Below are positions 39,089 through 49,486 of a DNA stretch of 64,000 nt, piece by piece; position 1 is the stretch's first letter, and every line of letters starts with the position of its first letter. The translations under genes were made by a program, and so were the position numbers. This DNA is from Taiwanofungus camphoratus (lineage: Eukaryota; Basidiomycota; Agaricomycetes; Polyporales; Taiwanofungaceae). Location: the NCBI GenBank assembly GCA_003999685.1, contig CP021224.1, forward strand, positions 1,364,001 to 1,428,000, read 5' to 3'. Below the pieces are notes generated by a model, which searched no databases, had not been told where the DNA came from, and saw only the letters and a list, made by a program, of their open reading frames with translations.

Positions 39089-39824
39089 CTGGAAGTAAAA
39101 AATAGACGTTAGCACGAGTGAAACTTTGCGACAAGCATGGATAGGATCAGTAAAGCATGAATGGTATATTTTCTGGGGTCGTCAAGGAAAGGCGCGACAA
39201 GGAAACCTCGCCGCGACAGGTCAGACTCGTCATCTGAAAGTTCATCACGGCAGCGATAAAAGAGGCTCGACTTACCTAGACAATAAAATTTGACTTCGCT
39301 GAGTGTTTGTCTCGAGCTTCGGTGCACATAAACTTAAAGAGATAGCGTCGTCCCAACGAGCGCTCGAAAAATATCAGATCGCGTATCAAAACAAGGGCAA
39401 ACAGGACCTTGTTACCAGACTCTGTCCCAGTCGCACACCGACTCTACCACTTGCGCGGACTTGAACGCGAATCGCAATCTCCTCGACTGTCGACGGAGAT
39501 GGTTCGTATCAGCGATTTTTTTTTAATTTAATTCCTCGGGTTTATACTCCATACATCGTAGGTACATGTAGAGTAATAATGATAGTAAGTGGGCATCCGC
39601 ACCCGCATGAGTGGTACACCTACAGTTTTCAGTGTCCTCGTTATGTGGTGTGGGCATATAATCCGACAAGGCCTGCAAAAGGAAGGATACAGTCATCCAT
39701 GGGATGCCATACCCGACCCCTGCCTGACCTGCTTTTCACGCTCTATGTGTTTACCCGGCCCGGTGCTCCCGTTCCGTCAGTAAATCACCTAAGGAATTGA
39801 GTGTAGCCCTACAGGTTTCAGGCC
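39089..39824. other. Upstream region of tsr4, no supported gene
   Basis: Promoter side of tsr4 followed by sequence leading into the transposon island. A T-rich run lies near 39514-39535. Short frames on both strands have no recognisable domain. The segment from about 39590 may already belong to repeat-derived DNA. Confidence 0.4.
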
Positions 39825-39970
39825 TCAATTATTGTTCGGGTTGACAGGGGGGTCATCGCGGATACTAGGTTCCGCTATCCCCTCATCTACCCAGTTATGG
39901 TATAGTTCAAATGCCTTTGCTTCAGTGTCATACCATTGGCAGAAATCACGGTATTTTCCACCAAGGGCGG
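39825..39970 (-). mobile_element. Retroelement-like coding fragment left of the 1.6 kb arm
   Basis: A short minus-strand frame with protein-like composition (LGGKYRDFCQWYDTEAK...ELYHNWVDEG) ends the island on the left and stops abruptly where the inverted-repeat arm starts. Its family is not recognised. It could be a piece of the same ORF1/Gag-like sequence that flanks the right arm. Treated as a fossil. Confidence 0.35.
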
Positions 39971-41580
39971 TGATACGACCTAGGGGACCCTGGTACCTAG
40001 GGAGTGCTCCGCAACGTGGCTGAGGGTAGTGTGATAACTGTGAGGGTGTGAGGGTAGGAGCTACAACCTGTATGATACTGGGAAACCTGTATGTCTTGTT
40101 TTTGTAAGTAGGGGAGTAAGGGGTCAAGGGTCCTGCACAACAGGATCTTGTTCCTAAGTGCTATACTATCCCTAAGGCCTTGCGAGGCCCTCCGAAGTAT
40201 GCGAAGTTCTTCGAGGTTTTGCGAAGCCCTTCGAAGTTTTAGCTAAATCGCGCGAGCTGACTTCGTAGATGCTGCGAAGTCCTTCTGGTTAGAGTTAGCT
40301 AAAGGGCGTAAGGTTTTGGAGTTTGTTAGAGCGAAGTGGGCGAGGTTTGGCTAGCGTAGGAGACCTGTAGGAGAGGTCAGAGAGTTCGAGGGCGTAGGGA
40401 GATGTACTATAGCCTGTAACTAAGGCTATGGGCGAGTCGTAGGACTATTCGTAGGACGTAGGGATAACGCAACGTGAGCCTAAGGGTATAACTAAGGCGG
40501 AGGCCCACCGGATAGGTGCTATAAGAGGTGCCGAAGGGTGCGAAGTCACGGCGACTTTCGTAGATCGTAGTGCGTTAGTTCGGGAAGCGTAGACGTGGTT
40601 CGTAGATATATCGCGAGCGTAGACGTAGTTCAAAGGTACTGAAATGAGGCTGGGGTGGAGACTTAGGGACCTTAGGACCGTTCCTAAGGTTGTACTCGCG
40701 GCGCTTTCCTGAGATCGGAGCTACAGGGGAACTGGTATTCCAAAGAAAGAAGCGTGCACCGAGGGGTCTCTATCGTACATAGTAAACTACCTCTGACTAA
40801 ATAGGGGAGCGTGAGGTGAACTAATCTTGCGCGAAGTGATCCTTACGAGTCCGAAATGTGTACTAAAACGCATGGACTCCGAAGTGAACACGAGGGGGGA
40901 TAGGAACTAATTAGGAACTGAAACAGGGGAACTACAAACGGTAGAAAGGTGACCAACTTCATTCACGAGGGCGGGATGACTATCCGAGAGCAGCCATGCG
41001 CCGTGATCACCTATCTTCGCGGGCTAAGAGCGCACGAAGTTCTTAGCAGCGGGACTTGGCCTAATCAGGGCAGGAGGTGTCCTAACTGGGTGGAGGGTCA
41101 TGTGGGTACGCCCTAGGATGACCTTATGGCATAGGATCGAGACCCATGGGGGTGCACAAGGCTTCCTAAGTCCAGCTTCCGGAACTTCAGACCGTTTCGG
41201 AGCCTATCGGAGGTAACTGCAATCACAAGAGCTAGGAGAGACTTAGCTAAGACTTCTTAGCTAAGCCCGGGATGAGTGACGTAGTAGATAGGACCTAGAT
41301 CCAATGGAACAGTATGGGAGGGCCGGCAGTGTCCGATAGTGGACTTAGCAGGAGTTAGGGACTTCGCGTCTAGCATTCGAAATCTCGTAGCACCTCGTGT
41401 GACTTCGCAAGACTTCGTAGGGTGTTAGAAGGGTTTAGGAAGGAGAGGGGGCGTTAGGAATATTATAGGAACCTACCCCTCCTATCGTAGGCTGTAGGAG
41501 AGTCTTAGAGTGGTCGGTTGAGGGATTAGAAAGCTCCTAATAATCGCGATTCGGGGCCCAGGAGGCTATGGGATTCATCA
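39971..41580 (+). mobile_element. 1.6 kb noncoding element, left inverted copy
   Basis: 1610 bp starting TGATACGACCTAGG and ending GGGATTCATCA. It matches the reverse complement of 43973-45577 along its whole length. Ends of the form TGAT...ATCA fit a long solo LTR or a non-autonomous element. No open frame has domain character; the sequence is purine-rich on the plus strand and full of short words such as GCGAAG and CCTAAGG. Unlike the right copy, its flanks (GCGG and ACGC) do not form a target duplication, and it cuts off a LINE RT frame on its inner side. Confidence 0.75.
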
Positions 41581-42897
41581 ACGCACGCAGCCATTGCCAC
41601 ACGTGTATACCGAGATCGGTCTTGATGCCCTCCTCAGAGTGCTCGATCCTGTCCACCAACCATTTAATCCACATCCAGTTCACGTGATCAGGACCGGGTG
41701 CGGAGGTATTGCTAGTGGATTTAAGATTCTCATGAATCTCAAACTCACTAATGTCTGGTAGAGTCAACTCCTCCCATTGAGGAATTTCATCTACAAATGA
41801 CATATCCACCGGCTGTGGGTTGGCGGGTGTGAACTGAGCTTGAAAGGCACGACTGAGATCAACTGCACTTTGAACTGGCGCACCATCAGCTTGACGCAGC
41901 TGAATGGTGGCCTCTTGCTGTCTCAGCTTTGTCCAAACGACAAAGTCCGAGATCAGTTGGGGATTGGATTCATCCATAATCCAATCAAAATGTGCACGTT
42001 TTGCTCGCTTTGTGGCAAGGCGGAGTGTAGCACGTTGTTTTTGCCGTTCGGACTGAAGTTCGGCAGCAACATCATATGCATCTGCAGTGGCCTGAGCTCC
42101 AGGTCCCAACTGATGATGTATGTGGTGATACTGCCCAGACGCCGCACTAAGGTGGTGCTGGGTGTTCGCAAGTTGAGTAGCCGCATGGGAGCATGCAGCA
42201 TCCCACCACAACTTTGAGCGTTTGGATGGACGCTTCACTGACAAATACTCCATCCATAGTCTTTGAAGGTCTCGCTCAAAGCGGTCCCCCATCCTTTCAA
42301 CGCCTTGGGCGCTGCTGAAATGTGTAGGGTAATCAATGAACAGTTTCGCCGTTGTCATCACAAATTGTTGGGCCACATCACCAGTGCGAGGTATACCCCG
42401 CACCGGTTCTGGTTCAACTTCAATTGGCATCTCCCACCGCAGGACCGCATGGTCGCTGTTGTGGCAATGTGACATGAGTACATGAAGGTTTTGGCCTTCG
42501 TAGTACACTGGGTCGATCCACACCAAGTCAATGACTCCAGGCGTGAGAGCGATATTGTGGGAACACCAGGTGACTGGACCATCCTGGGCATTCATCAGCA
42601 CCAGATCGAGCTCGGCCTGGGCCAGCTCGATAAGGCGATTGGAATCAGCATAGTGCAGAGGCCGCACCCGAGATCCCGCAGCACATGTATCCCACAATGG
42701 GTGGCGGAGATTAAAATCCCCGCACATGCACGCAATGGGTGGAAGTGCGTGGACACGTGTTTCCAAATATCGGACAGCATCAAAGGTGGTGCTGTCGTTG
42801 TACACGTTCAGGACATTAAATTCCCCAGATGGAAGCTCAAGTGCTACCAGAAGGCAATCCTTATGGGAAATTGGTATATCGTACTGGCAGGCCTGTA
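41581..42897 (-). mobile_element. LINE fragment: AP endonuclease plus start of reverse transcriptase
   Basis: A minus-strand frame of more than 400 codons. The endonuclease/exonuclease/phosphatase domain shows NVYNDSTTFDAV, the catalytic CGDFNLRHPLWD, PGVIDLVWIDP and the terminal SDHAVLRWEM. Then comes a helical linker and the start of an RT domain (NTSAPGPDHVNWMWIKWLV). This order is that of ORF2 in fungal non-LTR retrotransposons, Tad1-like clades included. The 5' part of the endonuclease is missing at about 42897 and everything after the first RT block is cut by the inverted arm at 41580. The retained frame is open, so the fragment is not very old. Clade is not determined. Confidence 0.8.
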
Positions 42898-43318
42898 ATG
42901 CAACGCGCTCTCATCTAAATTTCCTCCTTCGTACTGACGTCGTCTCCGCCCTCGAGCATCTCCTATCACCCTTCTCCGTCATCACATGCCCGGCCCCCTC
43001 TATGCAGGATGAGTGGACAGTTTGTCTCCACCCCAAGTGCTGCCCCCTGAACCGATGGGCTGGGGCCTGTGAATTCTGCATGGGCCTCGATCATGTTGCT
43101 GCTGACTGCATCCACCGGCCACGACTGGGGGAGCCGGCTGTTGAGCCCTTCGTCCTGCCTCGCTGTCTGGATTGTTTTGCTGACGATCACGACACCGACC
43201 AATGCCCCAAGGCAGGGGCCGCCTGGTCAGAAATCAGTGGGTCGAAGCAGCCTGATGAGAAAGCTACCAGATCATGAAGGTAGGTGTCGGGGCGACACCT
43301 GAGAGGAGACGGGGGTAG
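42898..43318 (+). mobile_element. Zinc-knuckle retroelement fragment with hairpin and purine tract
   Basis: A plus-strand coding-like segment with two CCHC knuckles of the form CX2CX4HX4C (CEFCMGLDHVAADC and CLDCFADDHDTDQC), plus an upstream cysteine pair (CLHPKCC). It lies head-to-head with the LINE endonuclease at about 42897. After it comes an 8-bp hairpin (43282-43300) and a purine-rich tract (about 43302-43318) that abuts the LTR at 43319. The arrangement resembles the 3' end of an LTR element, although such knuckles also occur in LINE ORF1. A fossil fragment. Confidence 0.55.
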
Positions 43319-43819
43319 TGTTACCGTCGGGTAGGACTAGAGACTTGTTCATTTTTTCTTTCCCTTTGTTTGTCACACCATGGACGCGCGGCATCCCTTC
43401 CACACCTTACTTACCCAGATTGACTGACAGGTCGACCGTCCCCACTTACGCCATGGTAGTTATGTACTTTCAGGCCGCTGACTCCTCTTGCCTTATGCGG
43501 TCTCTGGGGGGGCTGCTAGTATACCTGGGGGTTGGCGGTGGCAGTATAAAGGAGGGTCCCACTGCTGAAGGTTCCCCTAGTCGTATTCTCTTCGTTCATC
43601 CTTTCCTAAAGTGTACTACGCATTAGTACCAATACACGCTAGTCTTTACACATCTTCTCACACCTCAAGAAGCCCGTAAAGACTATCGCGACTACATAGG
43701 GCTTGTAGTTGAAGACTACCGAGGATCGTGACTCATCGTCACCGTCGCTTCTCTTCGACCCTTCGCTGCACACCGCTCCAAGCTTCTGCAGCATTACCAG
43801 GGTGAACCCCTTGGTAACA
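43319..43819 (+). mobile_element. LTR, 501 bp, well preserved ends
   Basis: Starts TGTTACC and ends GGTAACA, a perfect 7-bp terminal inversion. A TATA-like GCAGTATAAAGG lies at about 43540. It is related to the older relic at 864-1321. The left side has a purine tract as expected before a 3' LTR. No target duplication was found (GTAG against GCTC), so it is probably the 3' end of an element whose remainder is lost. Superfamily (Gypsy or Copia) is not determined. It keeps its CpGs and is younger than the 0.9 kb copy. Confidence 0.7.
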
Positions 43820-43972
43820 GCTCCAAGTGTTGTGCGTGCACCTTCAAACCATTGATCAGATGGTTTGGGGAGCACTGATGTAAGCACCATTGACATTTCG
43901 CCAATGGTCTTCCGTTGTTCAGCAATGGTGGATTCTAACTCCACCCTGATGTCAGTTAATTCACGAACACGG
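43820..43972 (-). mobile_element. ORF1/Gag-like fragment between LTR and right arm
   Basis: A minus-strand coiled-coil-like frame (ELESTIAEQRKTIGEM, then TSVLPKPSDQWFEGA) bounded by the LTR on one side and by the 1.6 kb right arm on the other. It appears to belong to the same interrupted host element as 45578-46295. Treated as a fossil. Confidence 0.5.
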
Positions 43973-45577
43973 TGATGAGTCCCGTAGCCTCCTGGGCCCC
44001 GAATCGCGATTTTAGAAGCTTTCTAATCCCCCAACCGACCACTCTAAGACTCTTCTATAGCCTACAACAGGAGGGATAGGTTCCTATAATATTCCTAAAG
44101 CCCCCTTTCCTTCCTAAACCCTCCTAACACCCTACGAAGTCTTGCGAAGTCACATGAGGTGCTACGAGGTTTTGAATGCTAGACACGAAGTCCCTAACTC
44201 CTGCTAAGTCCACTATCGGACACTGCCGGCCCTCCCATACTGTTCCATTGGATCTAGGTCCTATCTACTACGTCACTCATCCCGAACTTAGCTAAGAAGT
44301 CTTAGCTAAGTCTCTCCTAGCTCTTGTGATTGCAGCTACCTCTGATAGGCTCTGAAACGGTCCGAAGTTCCAGAAGTTGGACTTAGAAAGCCTTGTGCAC
44401 CCCCATGGGTCTCGATCCTATGCCATAAGGTCATCCTAGGGCGTATCCATATGGCCCTCCACCCAGTTAGGACACCTCCTACCCCGATTAGGCCAAGTCC
44501 CGCTGCTAAGAACTTCGTGCGCTCTTAGCCCACTAAGATAGGTGATCACGGTGCATGGCTGCTCTCGGATAGTCATCCTGCCCTCGTGAATGAACTTGGT
44601 CACCTTTCTACCGTACGTAGTTCCCCTGTTTCAGTTCCTAATTAGTTCCTATCCTCCTCGTGTTCACTTCAGAGTCCATGCGCTTTAGTACACATTTCAG
44701 ACTCGTAAGGATCACTTCGCGCAAGAATAGTTCACCTCACGCTCCCCTATTTAGTCAGAGGTAGTTTACTATGTACCAGAGACCCCTCAGTGCATGCTTC
44801 TCTCTTTGGAATACAAGTTCCCCTGTAGCTTCGATCTCAGGAAAGCACCGCGAGTATAACCTTAGGAATGGTCCTAAGGTCCCTAAGTCTCCACCCCAGC
44901 TCCATTTCAGTACCTTTGAACTACGTCTACGCTCGCGATATATCTACGAACCACGTCTACACTTCCCAAACTACGCACTACGATCCACGAAGTAGCCGTG
45001 ACTTTGCACCTTTTGACACCTCATATAGCATCTACCCGGTGGGCCTCCGTCTTAGTTATACCCTTAGGCTCACGTTGTGTCATCCCTACGTCCTACGAAT
45101 AGCCCTACGACTCTCCCATAGCCTTAGTTTCAGGCTATAGTACATCTCCCTATGCCCTCGAACTCTCCGACCTCTCCTACAGGTCTCCTACGCTAGCCAA
45201 ACCTCGCCCACCTCGCTCTAACAAACCTCTAAGCCTTACGCCCTTTAGCTAACTCTAGCTAAAAGGACTTCGCAGCACCTACGAAGTCAGCTCGTGCGAT
45301 TTAGCTAAAACTTCGAAGGACTTCGCAGAATCTCGAAGAACTTCGCGTACTTCGGAGGGCCTCGCAAGGCCTTAGGGATTGTATAGCACTTAGGAACAAG
45401 ATCCTGTTGTGCAGGACCCTTGACCCCTTACTTCCCTACTTACAAAAACAAGACATACAGATTTCCCGGTATCATACAGGTTGTAGCTCCTATCTGCACA
45501 TCCTCACAGTTATCACACTACCTCACAGCCACGTTGCGGAGCACTCCCTAGGTGCCAGGGTCCCCTAGGTCGTATCA
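43973..45577 (-). mobile_element. 1.6 kb noncoding element, right inverted copy
   Basis: 1605 bp in the opposite orientation to 39971-41580. Over about 320 bp at the inner end I counted roughly 18 differences (about 94-95% identity by eye), mostly transitions. It is flanked by ACGG at 43969-43972 and ACGG at 45578-45581, a clean 4-bp target duplication. It therefore inserted as a unit into an ORF1/Gag-like sequence. No coding capacity. It looks whole as a solo unit; whether it is a solo LTR or another non-autonomous element is open. Confidence 0.78.
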
Positions 45578-46295
45578 ACGGGTAGTCAAATGACCAATCC
45601 TGTTAAGATCTGCAATATGTTCTGCTCCAATCAATGTGACCATTTGACTGGCCACTTGAAGAGCAGCTTGGGCGGTGTCCCTCCACTCAAGCCCATAAGC
45701 TTCAGCGCGGTACTTGTTAACATCCCTCCGTATGATACATGTGTAAGCATCCCAGTCGACGTGTAGAGTGTACGAGATGTGTTGCAACAATTCCCTGATG
45801 GCCACTAGCAAGGAATCTGGAGTCTCATCTTGTGACAAACAGGTGCCTTGGAAGACCTGCACTTTGGGGGCCGTTGCATACATTGTGGCCCCGGGTATAG
45901 CCGAGACATGTGGTGCAGGCCCCCCCTGTGGGAGATCGATAAACGTGTTGTCCTCGATGTCCCTCTGGGGTTTGCTCACCTCTGGTATGGGGGTGGGCAC
46001 GAAAGGCTGAGTGGGCATGAAAGCCTCTGCAGCATCTGAGGGAGGTGGAGACAAGATTGAGGTAGTCTCCATCTCAAAGGAAGCTCCGCGAGCAAGTCGT
46101 AGAGCCTCAACTTGGGCTTGGGTTTGAGATCCCCACGCATCAGGTGCAGGATATGGGGCAGGTCACCCTGAAGATGTACCGCCGGACATCCTTGAAGACG
46201 ACGAGCCAATCGAGGGCGTCCCAGTGACTTGAGAGTCACCAGCAGTGGAATGGGAGCCAGTTGGGTGAGAAGTGGGAGTGAAAGCAGGAGCCATT
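45578..46295 (-). mobile_element. ORF1/Gag-like fossil interrupted by the right arm
   Basis: Minus-strand coding-like sequence beginning near 46295 with a Ser/Thr/Pro-rich N-terminus, then PTQPFVPTPIPEVSKP, and a helical segment (SLLVAIRELLQHISYTL, then EWRDTAQAALQVASQMV). The composition suggests a retroelement ORF1 or Gag. The 1.6 kb element sits inside it. It is broken, with at least one disruption besides the insertion. The family is not resolved. Confidence 0.5.
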
Positions 46296-49200
46296 TGGAC
46301 GACTAAGCTAGGGCGCCTAATGGAGATGGTGGTGGTACTGGTTCAAGAAGCGGTGTATCAGCGATTTGAGACCATGAAACCTACATACCAAGCACCCACT
46401 CCCTGATTGTGTGGCGCAGCACTCGACACGTAGGGAGCCGTCGCAGTTCCCAGTCAGAACAGTACGCCCGACCGACACGCATCCGGCAAGGGTTTGGTGG
46501 GATGGCTGACGCGAACTTCTGGCCGACCCGATGTGCATCAGCCATCTATCTCTCTTCCCATTTGACCCTCAGTCTCTCACAGCATCCCATAGCATCCCGC
46601 AAGCTAGTGCCATTATGTTGTGTTTGATTATCAGCGTGGAATACCTTCATTCAGGCTCTGCGTCGCAGCGACCGCGACCGTACGATCGAATCGCACCACT
46701 GCAGACTGCTCGGGAAGTATTCGCAAGTTCCATTCATACCATCGCGAACTCTTCGAATACCAATTTGTCCAGGGTCCTTGGAACTACGGTCCGACGGGAT
46801 CGTCACCTCTCGTTCCTGGCTCTCTGGGAGTTCCGGGCCACGGCTCAATCGTCCCTCCCCTCTCATTCGGCGTCTCACGTAGCGTGGCCTAAGAAGCCGT
46901 CCTTGCATCCATAACCTATAGAGCCATCCTTGCATCCATCCCAAAAATGGCCAAAAAGTCTCTTGCTTCACTTAACTGTCCTTGTCCAATGGCTACTGTC
47001 ACCACTGGGCAACTATCTCCGACATGTCACCGCAACGTCAGTCTTCCTCTGAATTGGGCTATCTCGAGAGTCGATATATTTGTTTCAAGCTGTGTCAACT
47101 TCGGCAGCTGCGTAAATTTATTCTACCAGGTCATTGGTTGTGGTCTTCTGTTTAGGTTCTCGTCCCTAAGGGGCTAGGCCTCTCGGCGAACTCTACTTCC
47201 ATAAGCATGTAACATATGCATTCGAAGCCAAATATGGCTTGTGGTGAACAGCACCTTGGATACTCTCGTCTGACCATTCGTTGTCCTCATTTTATCCGGC
47301 AAGCGCGTGTAGGAAGAATCGACGCGTGCAATCTTAGGTATGTCTTCGTTCTTCACGACGTCTGATAAACAGTTGTCATCGTCCTCCATTTGGTCAGGAC
47401 TTCTGGCTGCTATCTACGATTCTTTTGGATCGACAATTTTCCGAGTTGCGGGTCTCCAGATTTCCTGACACAGCGTCTTCAGCGACGGCTCGACGTGCCA
47501 GCCATTTTTTTAATTCTTAATGTGCGCATCCACGCGCTGGTACGGCGGATAGTATCATAATGATGCCTTTTGTGCCACGGAGGAGCTCGCCGTCGACGTT
47601 TCAATTTCGGCCCCATTAATTTTGATAGGTGCGGAGGCGGTTAGGCACGCCATGCGCCCTCGTACTCGTATGCCGCGAAGGCTAATTGACGTGGAACTGC
47701 ACGTACATTCATCGAACCACGCCCCTATTTGTCTGTCCCCAACGCAGAAGTAAATGACGAGCCAAACGCGTCAGGGACCTCCTCCGCTACTGCGGGATAT
47801 ATATGTCTTGGCGTGGTGGGAGGACAAGGGGGCGGTCATCGTGACACTATCGAGGACCGCACTCACACCGATACTACAGCGAAGATTACCAGAACCGACG
47901 TGTCTTCTGTCTGCAGTTGGAGTCGCTAGGATGGTACCCCTGACTAGCCCCGCGCGTGAGCGGTGCGCGGTCTGCGAATGCGAAGCGAAGTCTCGGATCC
48001 CACACGGCAGCATATTTACTCGTGCAAAATTCACGTTTCATCAGAGCGTATTTGCACCCAATTCGAACTCGAGCAAAAAAAAAAATAGGCAAATAACGGT
48101 CTCTGATTGGCGTGAGGCCCAATTCGAACTTGGCTGCGAATACGGTCCATTACATTGCAGAAGAATAGAACGGAGAAGCATGGAAGACTGCACAACTTCG
48201 AATGCAGGAGAAGCTCATGTGCGGACAAGACAGCACCACTCGCGGACGAGCTAATCTGCGAATGTGAATCTGCGGGACAGATGTCGAAACGGTGCTTACG
48301 AGCACGATGTGCTTATATGTCTGCCATCGATCAGCACTGACGTGAGGATTGGCGTACACGCGCCGCAGCAGCAGACGTAGCCCGTGCGTGGTGCCAGACA
48401 CATGTCACTTTGATTTTGTTGCCATGCTCAGGCTGATTATGTGCGACGATAGTGTATCCACGATCAGCTGGCTATGCGATCGAAGGCAATCGTGATCGGT
48501 CGAGCACCGCATCCTCTGTACCTGAGGCCTGGATGCGCAGTGCACACACATGAACGTTGCAGTGTGACGCAACAGCGGGCTAGGACCGACGAGGCCAGGG
48601 GGCGCAATGTGTGCCATCACGGGTCCCAAAAGATGAGATCAACGGAAGCAGTCACAGTGGTGCAGCGAGGCGAAGGGAAGGAGAGATGGCCTGGCCTGGT
48701 TCTCTCGGCGATGTCTGTAAGAGGGCTTGAATCTTAAAAACTTGGTTCGATGCTTTAATTGGCATCGTGCAGGATCGACTTCTTTGCCTCCGAAGAGTGC
48801 AAATTGTAGGTGGCAGGGGTCGTTTAACGGTTTTGGCGGAGATCCTATCTAGATAACCAAAATATCCAGTGGGCAGGCGAGAGCTGACTTCAAAGCATCG
48901 CAGCAGGGAAGCCGAAGATATAAGATGTCTCGCTGCTTGTCGGCTGGTCGGAAGGAGGGACACAGTGTACGGGACTATATAGTCAGCGCTGCGAGAAACC
49001 TTTTGTCTGATGATGATGAAATCACCATATATATACTGCCACAAGCAAACTAGTGCTACGACGCGGTGTCACGGTGTTACCCGGTGTGGTATTAGGATAC
49101 GCCACTAATCTACACTACTTTAGAGTAGCATTTTGAGGTTGGTGGATGAAAACAGGTTCGGTTGTGAGAGTGATATAGTAGATACATGAATGGTCGTGTT

Positions 49201-49486
49201 GTCTCTGTTGATAGGATCCGTTGAGTGGTATGAGAGTTGTCATAGTCTCTCTCGTTCGGCTGTAACCTCTTGTCTGAGACTGGACCAGTTGCGAGAGTGT
49301 GCACCAGACCGTCAGAGTCTCGGCGACCTGATGGGGCAATCCCGCCACGTGTTCTGATCTTCCTTTCCAGTTCCCGATCATGGGTTGCCGATTTGGGCCA
49401 ATGCTTGCCGTCTGTCAGGAATCAGACTCCATTCGAAGCTTATATATCTCCCATGTACGCCTTCTCCTCGCCTTCCATCACCCGCC
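46296..49486. other. Gene-poor region between transposon island and second Zn2Cys6 gene
   Basis: 3.2 kb without a supportable gene. CpG is normal, unlike the relic tracts at either end of the window. The longest frames (for example a plus-strand frame at 47754-48254) lack recognised domains, have uneven composition and show no consistent intron pattern. A direct repeat of CTTGCATCCAT occurs at about 46902 and 46930. The last 50 bp form the promoter of the Zn2Cys6 gene. Confidence 0.5.
49441..49448 (+). promoter_or_regulatory. TATA box of Zn2Cys6 paralogue 2
   Basis: TATATATC lies 39-46 bp upstream of the ATG at 49487, in a CT-rich leader. Position and sequence fit a TATA element with a short 5' UTR. 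Function is inferred. Confidence 0.5.

Noticed and set aside
39971-45577. Single large DNA transposon with 1.6 kb terminal inverted repeats
   Set aside because: The right arm has its own 4-bp target duplication on both sides, so it inserted separately; the cargo between the arms consists of unrelated retroelement fragments and no transposase.
47754-48254. 166-codon plus-strand frame as a possible gene
   Set aside because: No domain, no supporting splice pattern, mixed composition; not distinguishable from chance in a region with few AT stops.
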